64,000 nucleotides of DNA, from positions 1 through 64,000 of the forward strand of contig JAQCEA010000006.1 in the NCBI GenBank assembly GCA_027620495.1, in the 5' to 3' direction. Position numbers and translations under genes: made by a program. The DNA is from Pseudomonadota bacterium. Its GTDB lineage: Bacteria; Pseudomonadota; Alphaproteobacteria; Puniceispirillales; Puniceispirillaceae. Positions 31,024-41,851 of the stretch are shown here, piece by piece (the stretch's first letter is position 1; every line of letters starts with the position of its first letter). The notes under the pieces are model-generated. The model saw only the letters and a list, made by a program, of their open reading frames with translations, was not told the origin of the DNA and searched no databases.

Positions 31024-32272
31024 AGCGCAGTGCCTCAGCCGGGGAAACGCGTGATGCCCGCCATGCGGGATAGAGGCTGGCAAAAAATGACAGACCAAGC
31101 GCCATCAAAATCACCATGAATACATCCTGCGGATCAATCTTTGCCGGTAAATTAGATAGGAAATAAATTTCAGCGGCGAATAATTCAGCCCCAGACATTT
31201 TTTCAATAAATTGTTTGATCGAATCAATGTTCCAGCAAAACACTAGGCCCAACAATGTGCCAGTCGTGGTCCCCACCACACCAATGCTGGCCCCGGTCAT
31301 AAGAAACACCCGCATAATGCTGCCACTGCTGGCCCCCATCGTGCGTAACACCGCAATATCGGCATTTTTTGACCGCACCAGCATGATCATGGAAGAAATA
31401 ATGTTAAAGGCGGCAACCAGAATAATCAGCGTCAATATCAAAAACATTACATTGCGTTCAACCCGCAGAGCATTCAAAAACCCCCGGTTGCGCTCAATCC
31501 AATCAAACGCGCTTAAATTACTGTCAAGCGATTGACTGACAAGTCGGCGCAATGGGCCAATCTGTTCAGGGGTGGCGGCATAAACTTCCAGCGCCGATAC
31601 CCGCCCATCATAGCCAAAAAAATCACTGGCAAGTTCCAACGGCATAAACACAAAGCCGGAATCATATTCATACATACCAACATCAAAAATGCCGGCAATC
31701 GGAAATGTGCGGCGTGATGGCAAGGTGCCAAACGCTGTTGGTTTTCCCTTGGCCGTGGTTAAGGTCACATTATCCCCTTGTTTTACGCCAAGCTTAAACG
31801 CCATCGCATGCCCGATCAGCACCCCATTTTTATCGCGAAAACCGGCAATTTCACCCTCATCAAGCGAATCCCATAGCGGCTTGCGCACAGCCAGATCAGA
31901 CCATCGCACCCCGCGCACAACGGCCCCAAGGCTGACTGTGTTTTGGGTGGCCATGGCTTGGCCCTCAATTTGCGGGGTGACAGCAATCACATTTGGCATT
32001 TCCGCGATTTTTAGCGCCAGCCCATCATAATCCGCGATACCGCCAACATCATTTGCATAGACCGAAACATGCCCGTTCAGCCCCAAAATCCGCCCAACCA
32101 ATTCGGCCCGAAACCCGTTCATCACTGACATCACGACAATCAGCGTCGCAACGCCCAAAGTGATTCCAGCCAGCGAAAACCAGGCAATGACCGAAATAAA
32201 TCCTTCAGCCCGCCGCGCCCGCATATAGCGAAACGCCAGCAATCTCTCTACGGCTGAAAAATAATGGCGCAT
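31016..32272 (-). CDS. Lipoprotein-releasing ABC transporter permease LolC/LolE
   Basis: FRYMRARRAEGFISVIAWFSLAGITLGVATLIVVMSVMNGFR; C-terminal FtsX-like domain ending SLYPAWRASRVSPAEALRYE. Confidence 0.94.
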   Translation of the reverse strand: MRHYFSAVERLLAFRYMRARRAEGFISVIAWFSLAGITLGVATLIVVMSVMNGFRAELVGRILGLNGHVSVYANDVGGIADYDGLALKIAEMPNVIAVTPQIEGQAMATQNTVSLGAVVRGVRWSDLAVRKPLWDSLDEGEIAGFRDKNGVLIGHAMAFKLGVKQGDNVTLTTAKGKPTAFGTLPSRRTFPIAGIFDVGMYEYDSGFVFMPLELASDFFGYDGRVSALEVYAATPEQIGPLRRLVSQSLDSNLSAFDWIERNRGFLNALRVERNVMFLILTLIILVAAFNIISSMIMLVRSKNADIAVLRTMGASSGSIMRVFLMTGASIGVVGTTTGTLLGLVFCWNIDSIKQFIEKMSGAELFAAEIYFLSNLPAKIDPQDVFMVILMALGLSFFASLYPAWRASRVSPAEALRYE

Positions 32273-32314
32273 TAAGGTTCCTATCTTGGCTGAGCAACTG
32301 TTGAAATGGCTGGT

Positions 32315-33634
32315 CTAGCGGTGTTGCAGACGATTGACCACGCCAGCAGGTGTCAGTTCTTCGGTATCGCCGGTTTTGCGACGTTTCACCTCTAACACGC
32401 CATTGTCTAACCCGCGCGGCCCCACAACAACCTGCCATGGAATTCCGATCAGATCCATTGCGGCCAATTTTGCGCCGGGACGTTCATCACGGTCATCAAG
32501 TAACGGGTCCATGCCAGCTTTTATACAGCCTTGATACAATTCAGCACAAACAGAATCACAAGCGACATCCCCCGGCTTTAAATTCACAATGGCGACATCA
32601 AATGGCGCCACCGAATCTGGCCAGATAATACCCTTATCATCATGGCTAGCCTCGATAATACCACCAACAAGACGCGACACGCCAATGCCATAAGACCCCA
32701 TATGAACCGGCAGATTTTGGCCATCAGGCCCGCTGACCGTCGCCCCCATGGCGGCAGAATATTTTGTGCCAAAATAGAAAATATGGCCAATTTCAATGCC
32801 GCGCATGGTCATCAGGTCTTGATCTGCCACCGGACAATCTTGGGGGTTGTGTTTTTCATCAGCACGCGCATAAAGCGCGGTGAATTTATCAACAAATGGC
32901 TGCAAGTCCGCGTCATAATCGATATCTGCCAGAAGATCGGCCTGCAACCAGTCTTTGTGGAAAAAGACACCGCTTTCACCTGTTTCGGCAAGAATAATAA
33001 ATTCATGGCTCATATCGCCGCCAATTGGCCCGGTATCGGCCTCCATCGGAATCGCCGTCAGCCCCATGCGCGCAAAGGTTTTGAGATAAGACACAAACAT
33101 TTTGTTATAGGCTGTGCGTGCGCCATCAGCATCTAGATCGAATGAATAGGCATCTTTCATCAAAAATTCACGCCCCCGCATAATGCCAAAGCGCGGGCGC
33201 ACTTCATCACGGAATTTCCACTGAATATGATACATATTTAGCGGCAGTGCCTTGTAACTGCGGACATGCGAGCGGAAAATATCAGTGATTTGTTCTTCGT
33301 TGGTCGGGCCATAGAGCATATCACGGTCATGCCGGTCTTTAATCCGCAGCATTTCCGCACCATAATCATCATAACGCCCTGATTCCTGCCAGATTTCTGC
33401 TGGCTGGATGGTTGGCATCAAAATTTCCAGCGCGCCCGCCCGGTTTTGTTCCTCGCGCACAATATTTTCAATCTTGTCCAGCACCCGCTTGCCAAGCGGC
33501 AACCATGAATATATGCCAGCACTTGACTGCTGGATCATACCAGCGCGCAGCATCAATCTATGTGATGCAATTTGGGCTTCCTTTGGTGTTTCTTTTAGCA
33601 CCGGGAGGAAATACTGACTTAAACGCATAGTCAC
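32315..33634 (-). CDS. proS: Proline--tRNA ligase
   Basis: [40 protein letters not shown]...[10 protein letters not shown]...[19 protein letters not shown]. Confidence 0.97.
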   Translation of the reverse strand: MTMRLSQYFLPVLKETPKEAQIASHRLMLRAGMIQQSSAGIYSWLPLGKRVLDKIENIVREEQNRAGALEILMPTIQPAEIWQESGRYDDYGAEMLRIKDRHDRDMLYGPTNEEQITDIFRSHVRSYKALPLNMYHIQWKFRDEVRPRFGIMRGREFLMKDAYSFDLDADGARTAYNKMFVSYLKTFARMGLTAIPMEADTGPIGGDMSHEFIILAETGESGVFFHKDWLQADLLADIDYDADLQPFVDKFTALYARADEKHNPQDCPVADQDLMTMRGIEIGHIFYFGTKYSAAMGATVSGPDGQNLPVHMGSYGIGVSRLVGGIIEASHDDKGIIWPDSVAPFDVAIVNLKPGDVACDSVCAELYQGCIKAGMDPLLDDRDERPGAKLAAMDLIGIPWQVVVGPRGLDNGVLEVKRRKTGDTEELTPAGVVNRLQHR

Positions 33635-33695
33635 TTCCTTTTTTACATAGTCTTGGTATCGGAACGGTTCACCCCGCGCTCACATCTTTATATCT

Positions 33696-34754
33696 TTACC
33701 GCAAGGATGGCAGGCCTGACCGATCAAACACCGCATCTAGCATAGTTTCAGTGACCGCCTCAAGCGAATTGGGTGTCCATTGCGGCGCCTGATCCTTATC
33801 AAGGACAACGGCCCTGATACCCTCGGCAAAATCGGCCCGTTTGGTCATGCGCAGCGCCAAATGAAAATCAAGTTCTATAGCCGCTATCGGATCAGTGAGA
33901 TCATTGGTTTCAAAAAGCAGGCGGTCAAACAGCTTTATTGACAGCGGACAGCGCGTTTCAAAAGCCTTGACAATCGCACCAAGCAATTTGTTATGGGGCA
34001 TGTTTTCAGCTAAACCGGCCGCGCGGTCACGCATCGATTCAACCGAACCATCACCAAAGATATGATCAATGAGCTGACGTTGACTGGAAAGTAAAGATTG
34101 TCCTGTATCAATCTGAAATTGTTTTATAATTTTATATACTTGATCGACATGGCAATGCAGCAATTTTTCTTTAAGATCGATCAATGACGCGCTTGGCACA
34201 TATGCGGTGGCCAGCCCCAGCAACAAACAATCAGCCGCCCCTACAACATGGCCGGTCATCCCCATCAATCTGGCAACAGATTTTGGACAGCGCCCTAAAA
34301 ACAAACTTGCGCCAACATCAGGAAATAATCCGATTGCAGATTCGGGCATGGCGAAACGTGTTGTCTCGGTCATCACAATATGTTGGCTGTGTTGGGCCAA
34401 TCCGCCGCCGCCGCCCATGACAATCCCATCACATAACGCAATCACTGGTTTGCCAAATTCAATCAAGGCGATATCTGCCAAATACTCCGCACGAAAATAG
34501 GGTTCAGCCCCGGCTGGATCACCCGAAATTGCCAACTGGCGCGCATATTTGATGTCTCCACCGGCACAAAAGGCGCGTGGTGATGAACTGCATAAAAGCA
34601 AATGTGTGACAGATTCATCTCTGGCCCAGCGCGACAGCTGATCGGCAAAGGCCAAGACCATATCCATAGTTAACGCATTTAGCGCATCTGGCCGGTCTAG
34701 CGTGACCAGCCCGGCTGTCGCCGTTTGTTCAAAGTGAATATCGGAATGAGGCAT
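33696..34754 (-). CDS. Enoyl-CoA hydratase/isomerase family protein (3-hydroxyisobutyryl-CoA hydrolase-like)
   Basis: TLDRPDALNALTMDMV...SSSPRAFCAGGDIKYA...GIVMGGGGGLAQHSQHIVMTETTRFAMPESAIGLFPDVGASLFL. Confidence 0.88.
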   Translation of the reverse strand: MPHSDIHFEQTATAGLVTLDRPDALNALTMDMVLAFADQLSRWARDESVTHLLLCSSSPRAFCAGGDIKYARQLAISGDPAGAEPYFRAEYLADIALIEFGKPVIALCDGIVMGGGGGLAQHSQHIVMTETTRFAMPESAIGLFPDVGASLFLGRCPKSVARLMGMTGHVVGAADCLLLGLATAYVPSASLIDLKEKLLHCHVDQVYKIIKQFQIDTGQSLLSSQRQLIDHIFGDGSVESMRDRAAGLAENMPHNKLLGAIVKAFETRCPLSIKLFDRLLFETNDLTDPIAAIELDFHLALRMTKRADFAEGIRAVVLDKDQAPQWTPNSLEAVTETMLDAVFDRSGLPSLR

Positions 34755-34817
34755 TGCACATCTGTTGTCTGCTGGGTATTAAGATTAATTCACGAACAGT
34801 AGCGGAAAACCATCGCC

Positions 34818-35819
34818 ATGAGTAGAGGCCAATATCCTAACACCCGCATGCGGCGTAACCGTATGCAGGCCTTTTCACGCCGGCTTGTTGCCGAAAATCG
34901 CCTGAGCAGCGATGATTTGATCTGGCCTCTATTTGTGATTGAGGGCAAGGACCAGACCGAGGCGATTGATGCGATGCCGGGCGTCTCGCGCCATTCGATT
35001 GACCGGTTGCTCGAACAAGCGCATCAGGCCGTTGAGCTTGGCATTCCCGCCATTGCCATCTTCCCATCAATTGATGCCAGCCTAAAAGACCCATCAGGTA
35101 GCCTCGCACAAGATGGAGATAATTTGGTGTGCCGTGCGGTGCGGGCGGTAAAATCTGCTTATCCAGAACTTGGGATTGTATGTGACGTTGCCCTTGACCC
35201 CTTTACCGATCATGGCCATGACGGGGTGATGCAGGCGGACGAAATTTTGAATGACGAAACCGTTGAAATTTTGTGCGAGCAAGCCATTCATCAGGCCAAC
35301 GCCGGTTGTGATATTATCGCCCCGTCCGATATGATGGATGGCCGCGTCGCGGCTATTCGTGCGGCGCTGGATGACGCTGGGCATCACAATGTGCAAATTA
35401 TGGCCTATGCGGCTAAATATGCGTCCAGCTTTTACGGGCCGTTTCGCGATGCTGTAAAAGCTGGGGCGTCGCTTGGTAAATTTGGTAAAGCCACCTATCA
35501 GATGGACCCGGCAAACAGCGACGAAGCCATGCATGAAATCGCGCTTGATCTGGCCGAAGGTGCAGATTTGGTCATCATCAAGCCGGGCCTGCCCTATCTA
35601 GATGTGTTGGCCCGCGCCAAGTCCGAATTTGGCGTGCCATGCGTGGCTTATCAGGTATCAGGTGAATATGCGATGCAATGCGCCGCTTTTGCCAATGGCT
35701 GGCTTGACCGTGAACGTACCATATTGGAAACCATGATGGCGTTTCGGCGGGCTGGCGCGGATGCGGTGTTAACCTATTTTGCCCCAGATATCGCCAAACT
35801 TCTTCATCAACAGCGGTAA
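34818..35819 (+). CDS. hemB: Delta-aminolevulinic acid dehydratase (porphobilinogen synthase)
   Basis: RRNRMQAFSRRLVAENRLSSDDLIWPLFV...VCDVALDPFTDHGHDG...APSDMMDGRVAAIR...AYAAKYASSFYGPFRDA. Confidence 0.97.
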   Translation: MSRGQYPNTRMRRNRMQAFSRRLVAENRLSSDDLIWPLFVIEGKDQTEAIDAMPGVSRHSIDRLLEQAHQAVELGIPAIAIFPSIDASLKDPSGSLAQDGDNLVCRAVRAVKSAYPELGIVCDVALDPFTDHGHDGVMQADEILNDETVEILCEQAIHQANAGCDIIAPSDMMDGRVAAIRAALDDAGHHNVQIMAYAAKYASSFYGPFRDAVKAGASLGKFGKATYQMDPANSDEAMHEIALDLAEGADLVIIKPGLPYLDVLARAKSEFGVPCVAYQVSGEYAMQCAAFANGWLDRERTILETMMAFRRAGADAVLTYFAPDIAKLLHQQR

Positions 35820-35953
35820 ATAGGTTGCCAGCGAAATCTAGTTGGGCGCGATCACAAAAGGTGATATTTGTGCCTGCTATAGATGATTAGACACTGATGG
35901 TCAGACCAAAATGATCAGGCACGGCCTAACACGCATAATCAGGGAGAACCGCC

Positions 35954-37171
35954 ATGTCAGTAACAGCCAATGATATTCGCGCCGCCGCGACCAGATTGCA
36001 AGGCCAAGTCATTCGCACACCAATGCTGTCCGCCCCCCTATTATCGCGGCAATTTGGGTGCGATTTATATGTAAAGCTGGAATGCCAGCAATACACCTCG
36101 TCTTTCAAGGCGCGCGGTGCCTATATCGCCATGCAAAGCCTTAGCAGCGCCCAGCGCAAGGCCGGGGTCATCGCCATGTCAGCGGGCAACCACGCACAAG
36201 CGGTAGCCTATCACGCCGAACGGATGGGCATGCCCGCGGTGATTGTGATGCCTGCACAGACCCCATTTGCAAAAGTTGCCCGCACGCGCGCTTATGGCGC
36301 TGAAGTTGTGCTGGAAGGTCGCAATCTGAACGAATGCGAAGGCACAGTTAACAAACTGATTGAAGAGCGCGGCTTAACGTTGATTCATCCCTATGATAAC
36401 GAACTGGTTATGACTGGTCAGGGTACAGTCGGGCTAGAGATGCTAGAAGATGAACCTGACCTTGATATCCTTGTGGTGCCGATTGGTGGCGGCGGGCTGA
36501 TTGGCGGTATTGCCACGATTGCTCGTGAAATGCGCCCAAATATTAAAATTATTGGGGTGCAAACCAAATCCTATCCGACAATGAAACTTGCGGTGGCGGG
36601 AAAGGAAATTCAATGCGGCGGCGAAACACTGGCCGAAGGCATTGCGGTGAAAAAGCCGGGGGGTGTCACCAAGCCGGTTGTCGCCCAGCTTGTTGATGAT
36701 ATTGTTTTGGTGACCGAACGCCAGCTTGAATGGGCCGTTGGCGCGCTTGTTGAACAGCAGCGCGTTGTTGCCGAGGGCGCCGGTGCCGCCGGTATTGCAG
36801 CGATTTTTGGCAATCCTGAAATGTTTGCGGGCAAAAAAGTTGGCGCGGTGATTTGCGGGGGAAATATCGACCCCCGGCTATTGGCCTCTATTTTGAACCG
36901 GAATATGGCGGTTGATGGCCGTATTGCCCGTCTGCGGATTGATATTTCCGATGAGCCGGGCATGCTTGCCGCCATTTCAACAGCCATTGGCAAATGCGGC
37001 GGCAATATTGTCGAAATTTATCACCAGCGCTTGTTTTATGACGTACCGGCAAAGCTGGCGAAAATTGACGCCGTGATCGAAACCAGAGGCCCGGCACACG
37101 TTGATGAAATTATCGCCGCGTTGCGCGCCGCCAATTTTCAAGTCAGACAGCTTGAAGACAGCGCCAGCTAA
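35954..37171 (+). CDS. ilvA: Threonine ammonia-lyase with C-terminal ACT-like domain
   Basis: KLECQQYTSSFKARGAY (PLP Lys), SAGNHAQAVAYHA, PIGGGGLIGGIA, C-terminal LRIDISDEPGMLAAISTAIGKCGGNIVEIYHQR. Confidence 0.93.
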   Translation: MSVTANDIRAAATRLQGQVIRTPMLSAPLLSRQFGCDLYVKLECQQYTSSFKARGAYIAMQSLSSAQRKAGVIAMSAGNHAQAVAYHAERMGMPAVIVMPAQTPFAKVARTRAYGAEVVLEGRNLNECEGTVNKLIEERGLTLIHPYDNELVMTGQGTVGLEMLEDEPDLDILVVPIGGGGLIGGIATIAREMRPNIKIIGVQTKSYPTMKLAVAGKEIQCGGETLAEGIAVKKPGGVTKPVVAQLVDDIVLVTERQLEWAVGALVEQQRVVAEGAGAAGIAAIFGNPEMFAGKKVGAVICGGNIDPRLLASILNRNMAVDGRIARLRIDISDEPGMLAAISTAIGKCGGNIVEIYHQRLFYDVPAKLAKIDAVIETRGPAHVDEIIAALRAANFQVRQLEDSAS

Positions 37172-37228
37172 TTGGTCATATGCAATAAATCTTGATTTCC
37201 TATCAGGGTTCTTGGCATTCTGAGGGCT

Positions 37229-37966
37229 ATGGATCAGGACAAACGACTACACCGTAGCAAACCTTTGCCAATGCGATTGAGCATGCGCAGTGGTTGCCCG
37301 TATATCACCGGCAAAACCGAACAACGGATCGCTGTTGATATTGATTTTCAGCCATCTGTTCATGATTCCTTGGCCCGCGCCGGGTTCAGACGGGTTGAAA
37401 ATTGGGTGTATAAGCCAGCCTGTCCGAACTGCAATGCCTGTCTGCCATGGCGGGTGAATGTCCGGCAATTTCGGCCAAGTCGCAATATGGCGCGGATTAT
37501 TTCGACAAACCGTGATCTGTCTCGCAAGCTTGGCGAAGCCCGGCCAACAGAACAACATTATCAGCTTTTTAAATCCTATGTGACCAGCCGCCATGATGAT
37601 GGGCAGATGGCGCGCATGGATCGCGACGATTTCAACAGCATGATCAGCAACAGCCCAATCGAGACCATGCTGATCGACTATTTTGATCAAAACCAACGGC
37701 TGGTGGGATCGGTGCTAACAGATATGCAACAAGATGGGATGAGCGCTGTTTATAGTTTTTTTGACCCAGACGCCGCGCATCGTTCGCTTGGCACCTATAT
37801 GATCATCGATTTGATTAATTGTGCTGTTGATCTGGATTTGCCATGGCTATATCTCGGCTACTATTTGGCCCAAAGCCAGAAAATGCGCTACAAAGCCCGT
37901 TTTCAGCCAGCCGAAATCTTTCGTGATGGCACTTGGCAATTATTTGAAAATAATGATGATCATTGA
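37229..37966 (+). CDS. bpt: Aspartate/glutamate leucyltransferase (arginyl/leucyl-tRNA-protein transferase, Bpt)
   Basis: LARAGFRRVENWVYKPACPNCNACLPWRVNVRQFRPSRNMARIISTN...; Y/F-rich GNAT-like C-terminus LGTYMIIDLINCAVDLDLPWLYLGYYLAQSQKMRYKARFQPAE. Confidence 0.93.
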   Translation: MDQDKRLHRSKPLPMRLSMRSGCPYITGKTEQRIAVDIDFQPSVHDSLARAGFRRVENWVYKPACPNCNACLPWRVNVRQFRPSRNMARIISTNRDLSRKLGEARPTEQHYQLFKSYVTSRHDDGQMARMDRDDFNSMISNSPIETMLIDYFDQNQRLVGSVLTDMQQDGMSAVYSFFDPDAAHRSLGTYMIIDLINCAVDLDLPWLYLGYYLAQSQKMRYKARFQPAEIFRDGTWQLFENNDDH

Positions 37967-38004
37967 CCTTGGCACCGCGTATAGATTTTTCACAAGGACC
38001 CAGC

Positions 38005-38820
38005 ATGACTGTATCTTTTGAAGCTTTACGAGATGCCGACCAACAAACCGTCCGCAGGGCCATTCGTTCTGAGGCCTATCAGGCGCATACGGCTGGTCTT
38101 GCCACCGGCTATTTGCAGGCCAATCTTGTAATTGTCGAAGACGTCCATGCATTGGATTTTATGAGATATTGTCAAAGAAATCCAAAACCTTGCCCGGTCG
38201 TCGGCGTCAGCGATACAGGCAATCCAATGATGACAACGCTGGGTCAGGACATTGATATTCGCAGTGACGTCCCTTCATATAATATTTATCGCCACGGGCA
38301 GTTAACTGATAGTTGCAGTGACATTACACATCTGTGGCAGGATAATATGGTTGCCTTTGCGCTTGGTTGTTCATTTACTTTTGAACATGCCATTTTGCGG
38401 GCCGGATTTCCGCTTTGGCATGTCGAAAATAACCGCACCGTACCCATGTTCAAAACCACCATTGACACGGTCGAGGCTGGCCCATTTTCTGGTCCGATGG
38501 TGGTCAGCATGCGCGCTATCGCGGCTGATCGGCTTGACGAGATAAAGACCATCTCGGCGCAATTTCCCCTCGCCCATGGCGCCCCAGTGCATTGGGGGGA
38601 TCCAGCGGTGATTGGCATTCATGATATCACTGCGCCTGACTGGGGTGATCCAACACCAGTTAGAGATGGTGAAGTGGCCGTTTTCTGGGCATGCGGTGTT
38701 ACCCCGCAAGCGGCCATTATGCGCGCGGGATTGCCATTATGTATTACGCATAAACCTGGCCAGATGCTGATTACCGACATCAGCGATACAGCCGAAACAC
38801 CAATAAAAGCAGCTGAATAA
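38005..38820 (+). CDS. DUF1445 family putative hydro-lyase
   Basis: CPVVGVSDTGNPMMTTLGQDIDIRSDVPSYNIYRHG...FALGCSFTFEHAILRAGFPLWHVENNRTVPMFKT...PVHWGDPAVIGI...VFWACGVTPQAAIM, as in DUF1445. Confidence 0.88.
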   Translation: MTVSFEALRDADQQTVRRAIRSEAYQAHTAGLATGYLQANLVIVEDVHALDFMRYCQRNPKPCPVVGVSDTGNPMMTTLGQDIDIRSDVPSYNIYRHGQLTDSCSDITHLWQDNMVAFALGCSFTFEHAILRAGFPLWHVENNRTVPMFKTTIDTVEAGPFSGPMVVSMRAIAADRLDEIKTISAQFPLAHGAPVHWGDPAVIGIHDITAPDWGDPTPVRDGEVAVFWACGVTPQAAIMRAGLPLCITHKPGQMLITDISDTAETPIKAAE

Positions 38821-38867
38821 CGGCAAGGGTTTTCGGCCAAAAACTGCTGTTTTATTCCAATTTTAAA

Positions 38868-41090
38868 TCAGCTAAAACGGGCTGGCCGCGGAAATCCATT
38901 TGGCGGCAATTTGCCAGTACCGCCGCGGCGAGCAAGCCATGTTGCGAGATCAGTTTCTGTCCGCACGCGGCCACCACCGGCCTGCCAGCTCAACCCCTTG
39001 GCCGAGTCAAACACCGTAATATCGGCTAACCCACCATCTTTAAAGCGTTGCAAGATCACGCCCTTGCCGCGGGTCATTTCGGGCACTTCATTCAACGGAA
39101 ATATAATCAGCTTGCGGTTGACACCAACCGACGCCACCATATCGCCATGGGCCATGCAACACGCCACCGCGCGTGCATCACCCGGCACATTCAAGATTTG
39201 TTTGCCGCTTCGGGTTTGGGCAACGGCGGCATCAATATCAACAACCAACCCGTGACCAGAACTAGCGGCGACCAGCAACTTGCCCGGCACAACACGCAAT
39301 AATTTTATAATTGATACATCAGCTGGCAGATCAACCATCAGGCTGACAGGCTCACCAAAACCGCGCCCGCGCGGCAATTTATCGGCGGCCAACGTGTAAA
39401 ACCGACCATTTTCTGCAAATAATAAAATTTTGTCGGTGGTTTCGGCATGCATAACAATTCCCGCCGCGTCACCTTCTTTATATTTAAATTCACTGTTTAA
39501 ATCCTGATGCCCACGCATGGCTCTAATCCAGCCTTTTTCTGAACAAATAACCGTGATGGGTTCGCGTTCAACCAAAATATCAGTGGGATCAAAGTCAATT
39601 TGTGGTGCGTCAGAAAGCACTGTTTTCCGCGGGTCTGTTTTAACAAATGACGCTTTCATATCTTTTATTTGGTCGGTGATCACCGCCCATTGCGATGTCT
39701 CGCTTGCCAGCAAGTCTTGCAGGCCCGTTTGTTCGGCAACAAGCTTGTCCCGTTCGGTCCGCAACGCCATTTCTTCTAATCGACGCAAAGACCGTAACCG
39801 CATATCAAGCACCGCATTGGCCTGATTTTCGGTTAACCCAAATTGTTTCATTAATTCATCACGCGGGTGATCAGATTCGCGGATAATGGCAATCACCTGA
39901 TCCAAATTCAAATAGACAACCAGATAGCCTTCCAGCACCTCCAGCCGGGTCGCAATTCGGCCCAACCTGAATTCAGACCGGCGTTGCAGAACAACGCGGC
40001 GATGCGCCAGCCATGCATTAAGTGCGGCGCGTAAATCCATCACCCCGGGCCGACCATCTGCATCCAAAACATTGAGATTAAGCGGCACACGCACTTCAAG
40101 ATCGGAAAGTTTAAACAGACTTTCCATCACCAATTCGGCTTCTAACCGGCGGGATTTTGGCTCTAGCACAATGCGGATATCTTCGGCGGACTCATCACGA
40201 ATATCGGCAAGCACAGGTATTTTTTTCGCTTGTAACATTTCGGCAAGACGTTCAATCAGCCGGGACTTTTGCACCTGATAGGGAATTTCGGTGACAACAA
40301 TCTGCCACGCCCCGCCCTTTTCGGTCTCTACATTCCATTTTGCCCGCACCCGAAAGCCACCGCGGCCCGTTGCATAAGCCTCGCGAATGGAATCGGCTGG
40401 TTCAACAAGCAAACCGCCTGTTGGAAAATCCGGCCCTTTTACAAATTGCAGCAACGTATCAATCGAGGCATTGGGATGTTTGATCAAATGCAGGGCGGCA
40501 TCTGCCAATTCGCACACATTATGTGGCGGAATTGACGTTGCCATGCCAACCGCAATGCCCTGTGCGCCGTTGGCAAGCAGATTTGGCACACCGGCAGGCA
40601 ATAAGGCCGGCTCTTCTGATTCGCCATCATAGGTCGGGCGGAAATCAACAGCATCTTCATCAATACCGTCCAGCAACAGGCGGGCGACTTCTGTCATTCG
40701 TGCCTCGGTGTAACGCATGGCAGCGGCGTTATCACCATCAATATTGCCAAAATTTCCCTGCCCTTCGACAAGCCGATAGCGCATGGCAAATTCCTGCGCC
40801 AGACGCACCATGGCGTCATAAATCGCCGCGTCACCATGCGGGTGAAATTTACCCATAACATCGCCGACAACACGTGCCGATTTTTTAAAGCCCTGACCGG
40901 GATCAAGCTTTAATTGCCGCATGGCAAATAATAACCGGCGATGTACAGGCTTTAACCCATCGCGCACATCAGGCAATGACCGTGACGTGATGGTCGATAG
41001 CGCATAGGCCAAATACCGCTGTGACAGGGCATCTGAAAAGGCGGTCTGATCGATATGTTCACCGGTTGTTACATCACTGTCACGGCTCAT
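38868..41090 (-). CDS. parC: DNA topoisomerase IV subunit A
   Basis: ALSQRYLAYALSTITSRSLPDVRDGLKPVHRRLLFAM...KSARVVGDVMGKFHPHGDAAIYDAMVRLAQEF; 740 aa. Confidence 0.96.
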   Translation of the reverse strand: MSRDSDVTTGEHIDQTAFSDALSQRYLAYALSTITSRSLPDVRDGLKPVHRRLLFAMRQLKLDPGQGFKKSARVVGDVMGKFHPHGDAAIYDAMVRLAQEFAMRYRLVEGQGNFGNIDGDNAAAMRYTEARMTEVARLLLDGIDEDAVDFRPTYDGESEEPALLPAGVPNLLANGAQGIAVGMATSIPPHNVCELADAALHLIKHPNASIDTLLQFVKGPDFPTGGLLVEPADSIREAYATGRGGFRVRAKWNVETEKGGAWQIVVTEIPYQVQKSRLIERLAEMLQAKKIPVLADIRDESAEDIRIVLEPKSRRLEAELVMESLFKLSDLEVRVPLNLNVLDADGRPGVMDLRAALNAWLAHRRVVLQRRSEFRLGRIATRLEVLEGYLVVYLNLDQVIAIIRESDHPRDELMKQFGLTENQANAVLDMRLRSLRRLEEMALRTERDKLVAEQTGLQDLLASETSQWAVITDQIKDMKASFVKTDPRKTVLSDAPQIDFDPTDILVEREPITVICSEKGWIRAMRGHQDLNSEFKYKEGDAAGIVMHAETTDKILLFAENGRFYTLAADKLPRGRGFGEPVSLMVDLPADVSIIKLLRVVPGKLLVAASSGHGLVVDIDAAVAQTRSGKQILNVPGDARAVACCMAHGDMVASVGVNRKLIIFPLNEVPEMTRGKGVILQRFKDGGLADITVFDSAKGLSWQAGGGRVRTETDLATWLARRGGTGKLPPNGFPRPARFS

Positions 41091-41851
41091 CGTACTGCCT
41101 CTTGATTATCAACTGCTTGCTTATAGCGGGTTTCGACCATATCTGCCAACCGTCTGCGTGCCGCTGGAATATCGGCATTATGCGCGGCAAAAACCCGCTT
41201 GGCTAAAAAATGCCCGGTCAAATCGAGTCCAGCCACCCAATCATGTGCCGGGCAAGCCACCCCGCCTAAAAATCTGGGCAATGGCAACAACCGGTTGGCA
41301 AATTGACCAGCATGATTCTGGCTGACAGCCGCGCCTGATTTTGGGCTGACATAGGCCAGATTTGTCGTTTCACCACTGGCGGCGCACCGGTCAAGATCAA
41401 GTTGATACCCGGCCGCATGCAACAGCCCCAATTCCCACCTGACATAGCCTTCAAGCCAACCTGTGTTATCATCATCCATAGCAATCAAAGACAATAACGC
41501 ATCTGTACCAGCATACAGCCCGGCATGCGGTTCACGTTCTGGCAACGCCCCTTCTAGCAAGGCACAAATCGACGCCACACCAGCCAGCCGCATTGGTGAA
41601 TCCAAAAATCTGGCAGGCACAGCTTGGGTTAATTCCAACTGCATCTGACCAAGCTGTTCGCTTAACCTTGCACGCCAACTGGCCTGTACCCGGTTGCCGG
41701 GCTGTACCGTGCCGCGCATTTTCTTTGAAGCACCGCCGCGCACAAGCCCAGCATGTCGCCCATAATCGGCGGTTAACAGCGAAACAATGCTATTGCCCTC
41801 GCCATGCGGCCGGACCGATATAATGATGGCATCAGCTTGCCATTCAGGCAT
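41087..41851 (-). CDS. recO: DNA repair protein RecO
   Basis: DAIIISVRPHGEGNSIVSLLTADYGRHAGLVRGGASKKMRGTVQPGNRVQASWRARLSEQLG; between era and parC. Confidence 0.94.
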   Translation of the reverse strand: MPEWQADAIIISVRPHGEGNSIVSLLTADYGRHAGLVRGGASKKMRGTVQPGNRVQASWRARLSEQLGQMQLELTQAVPARFLDSPMRLAGVASICALLEGALPEREPHAGLYAGTDALLSLIAMDDDNTGWLEGYVRWELGLLHAAGYQLDLDRCAASGETTNLAYVSPKSGAAVSQNHAGQFANRLLPLPRFLGGVACPAHDWVAGLDLTGHFLAKRVFAAHNADIPAARRRLADMVETRYKQAVDNQEAVR

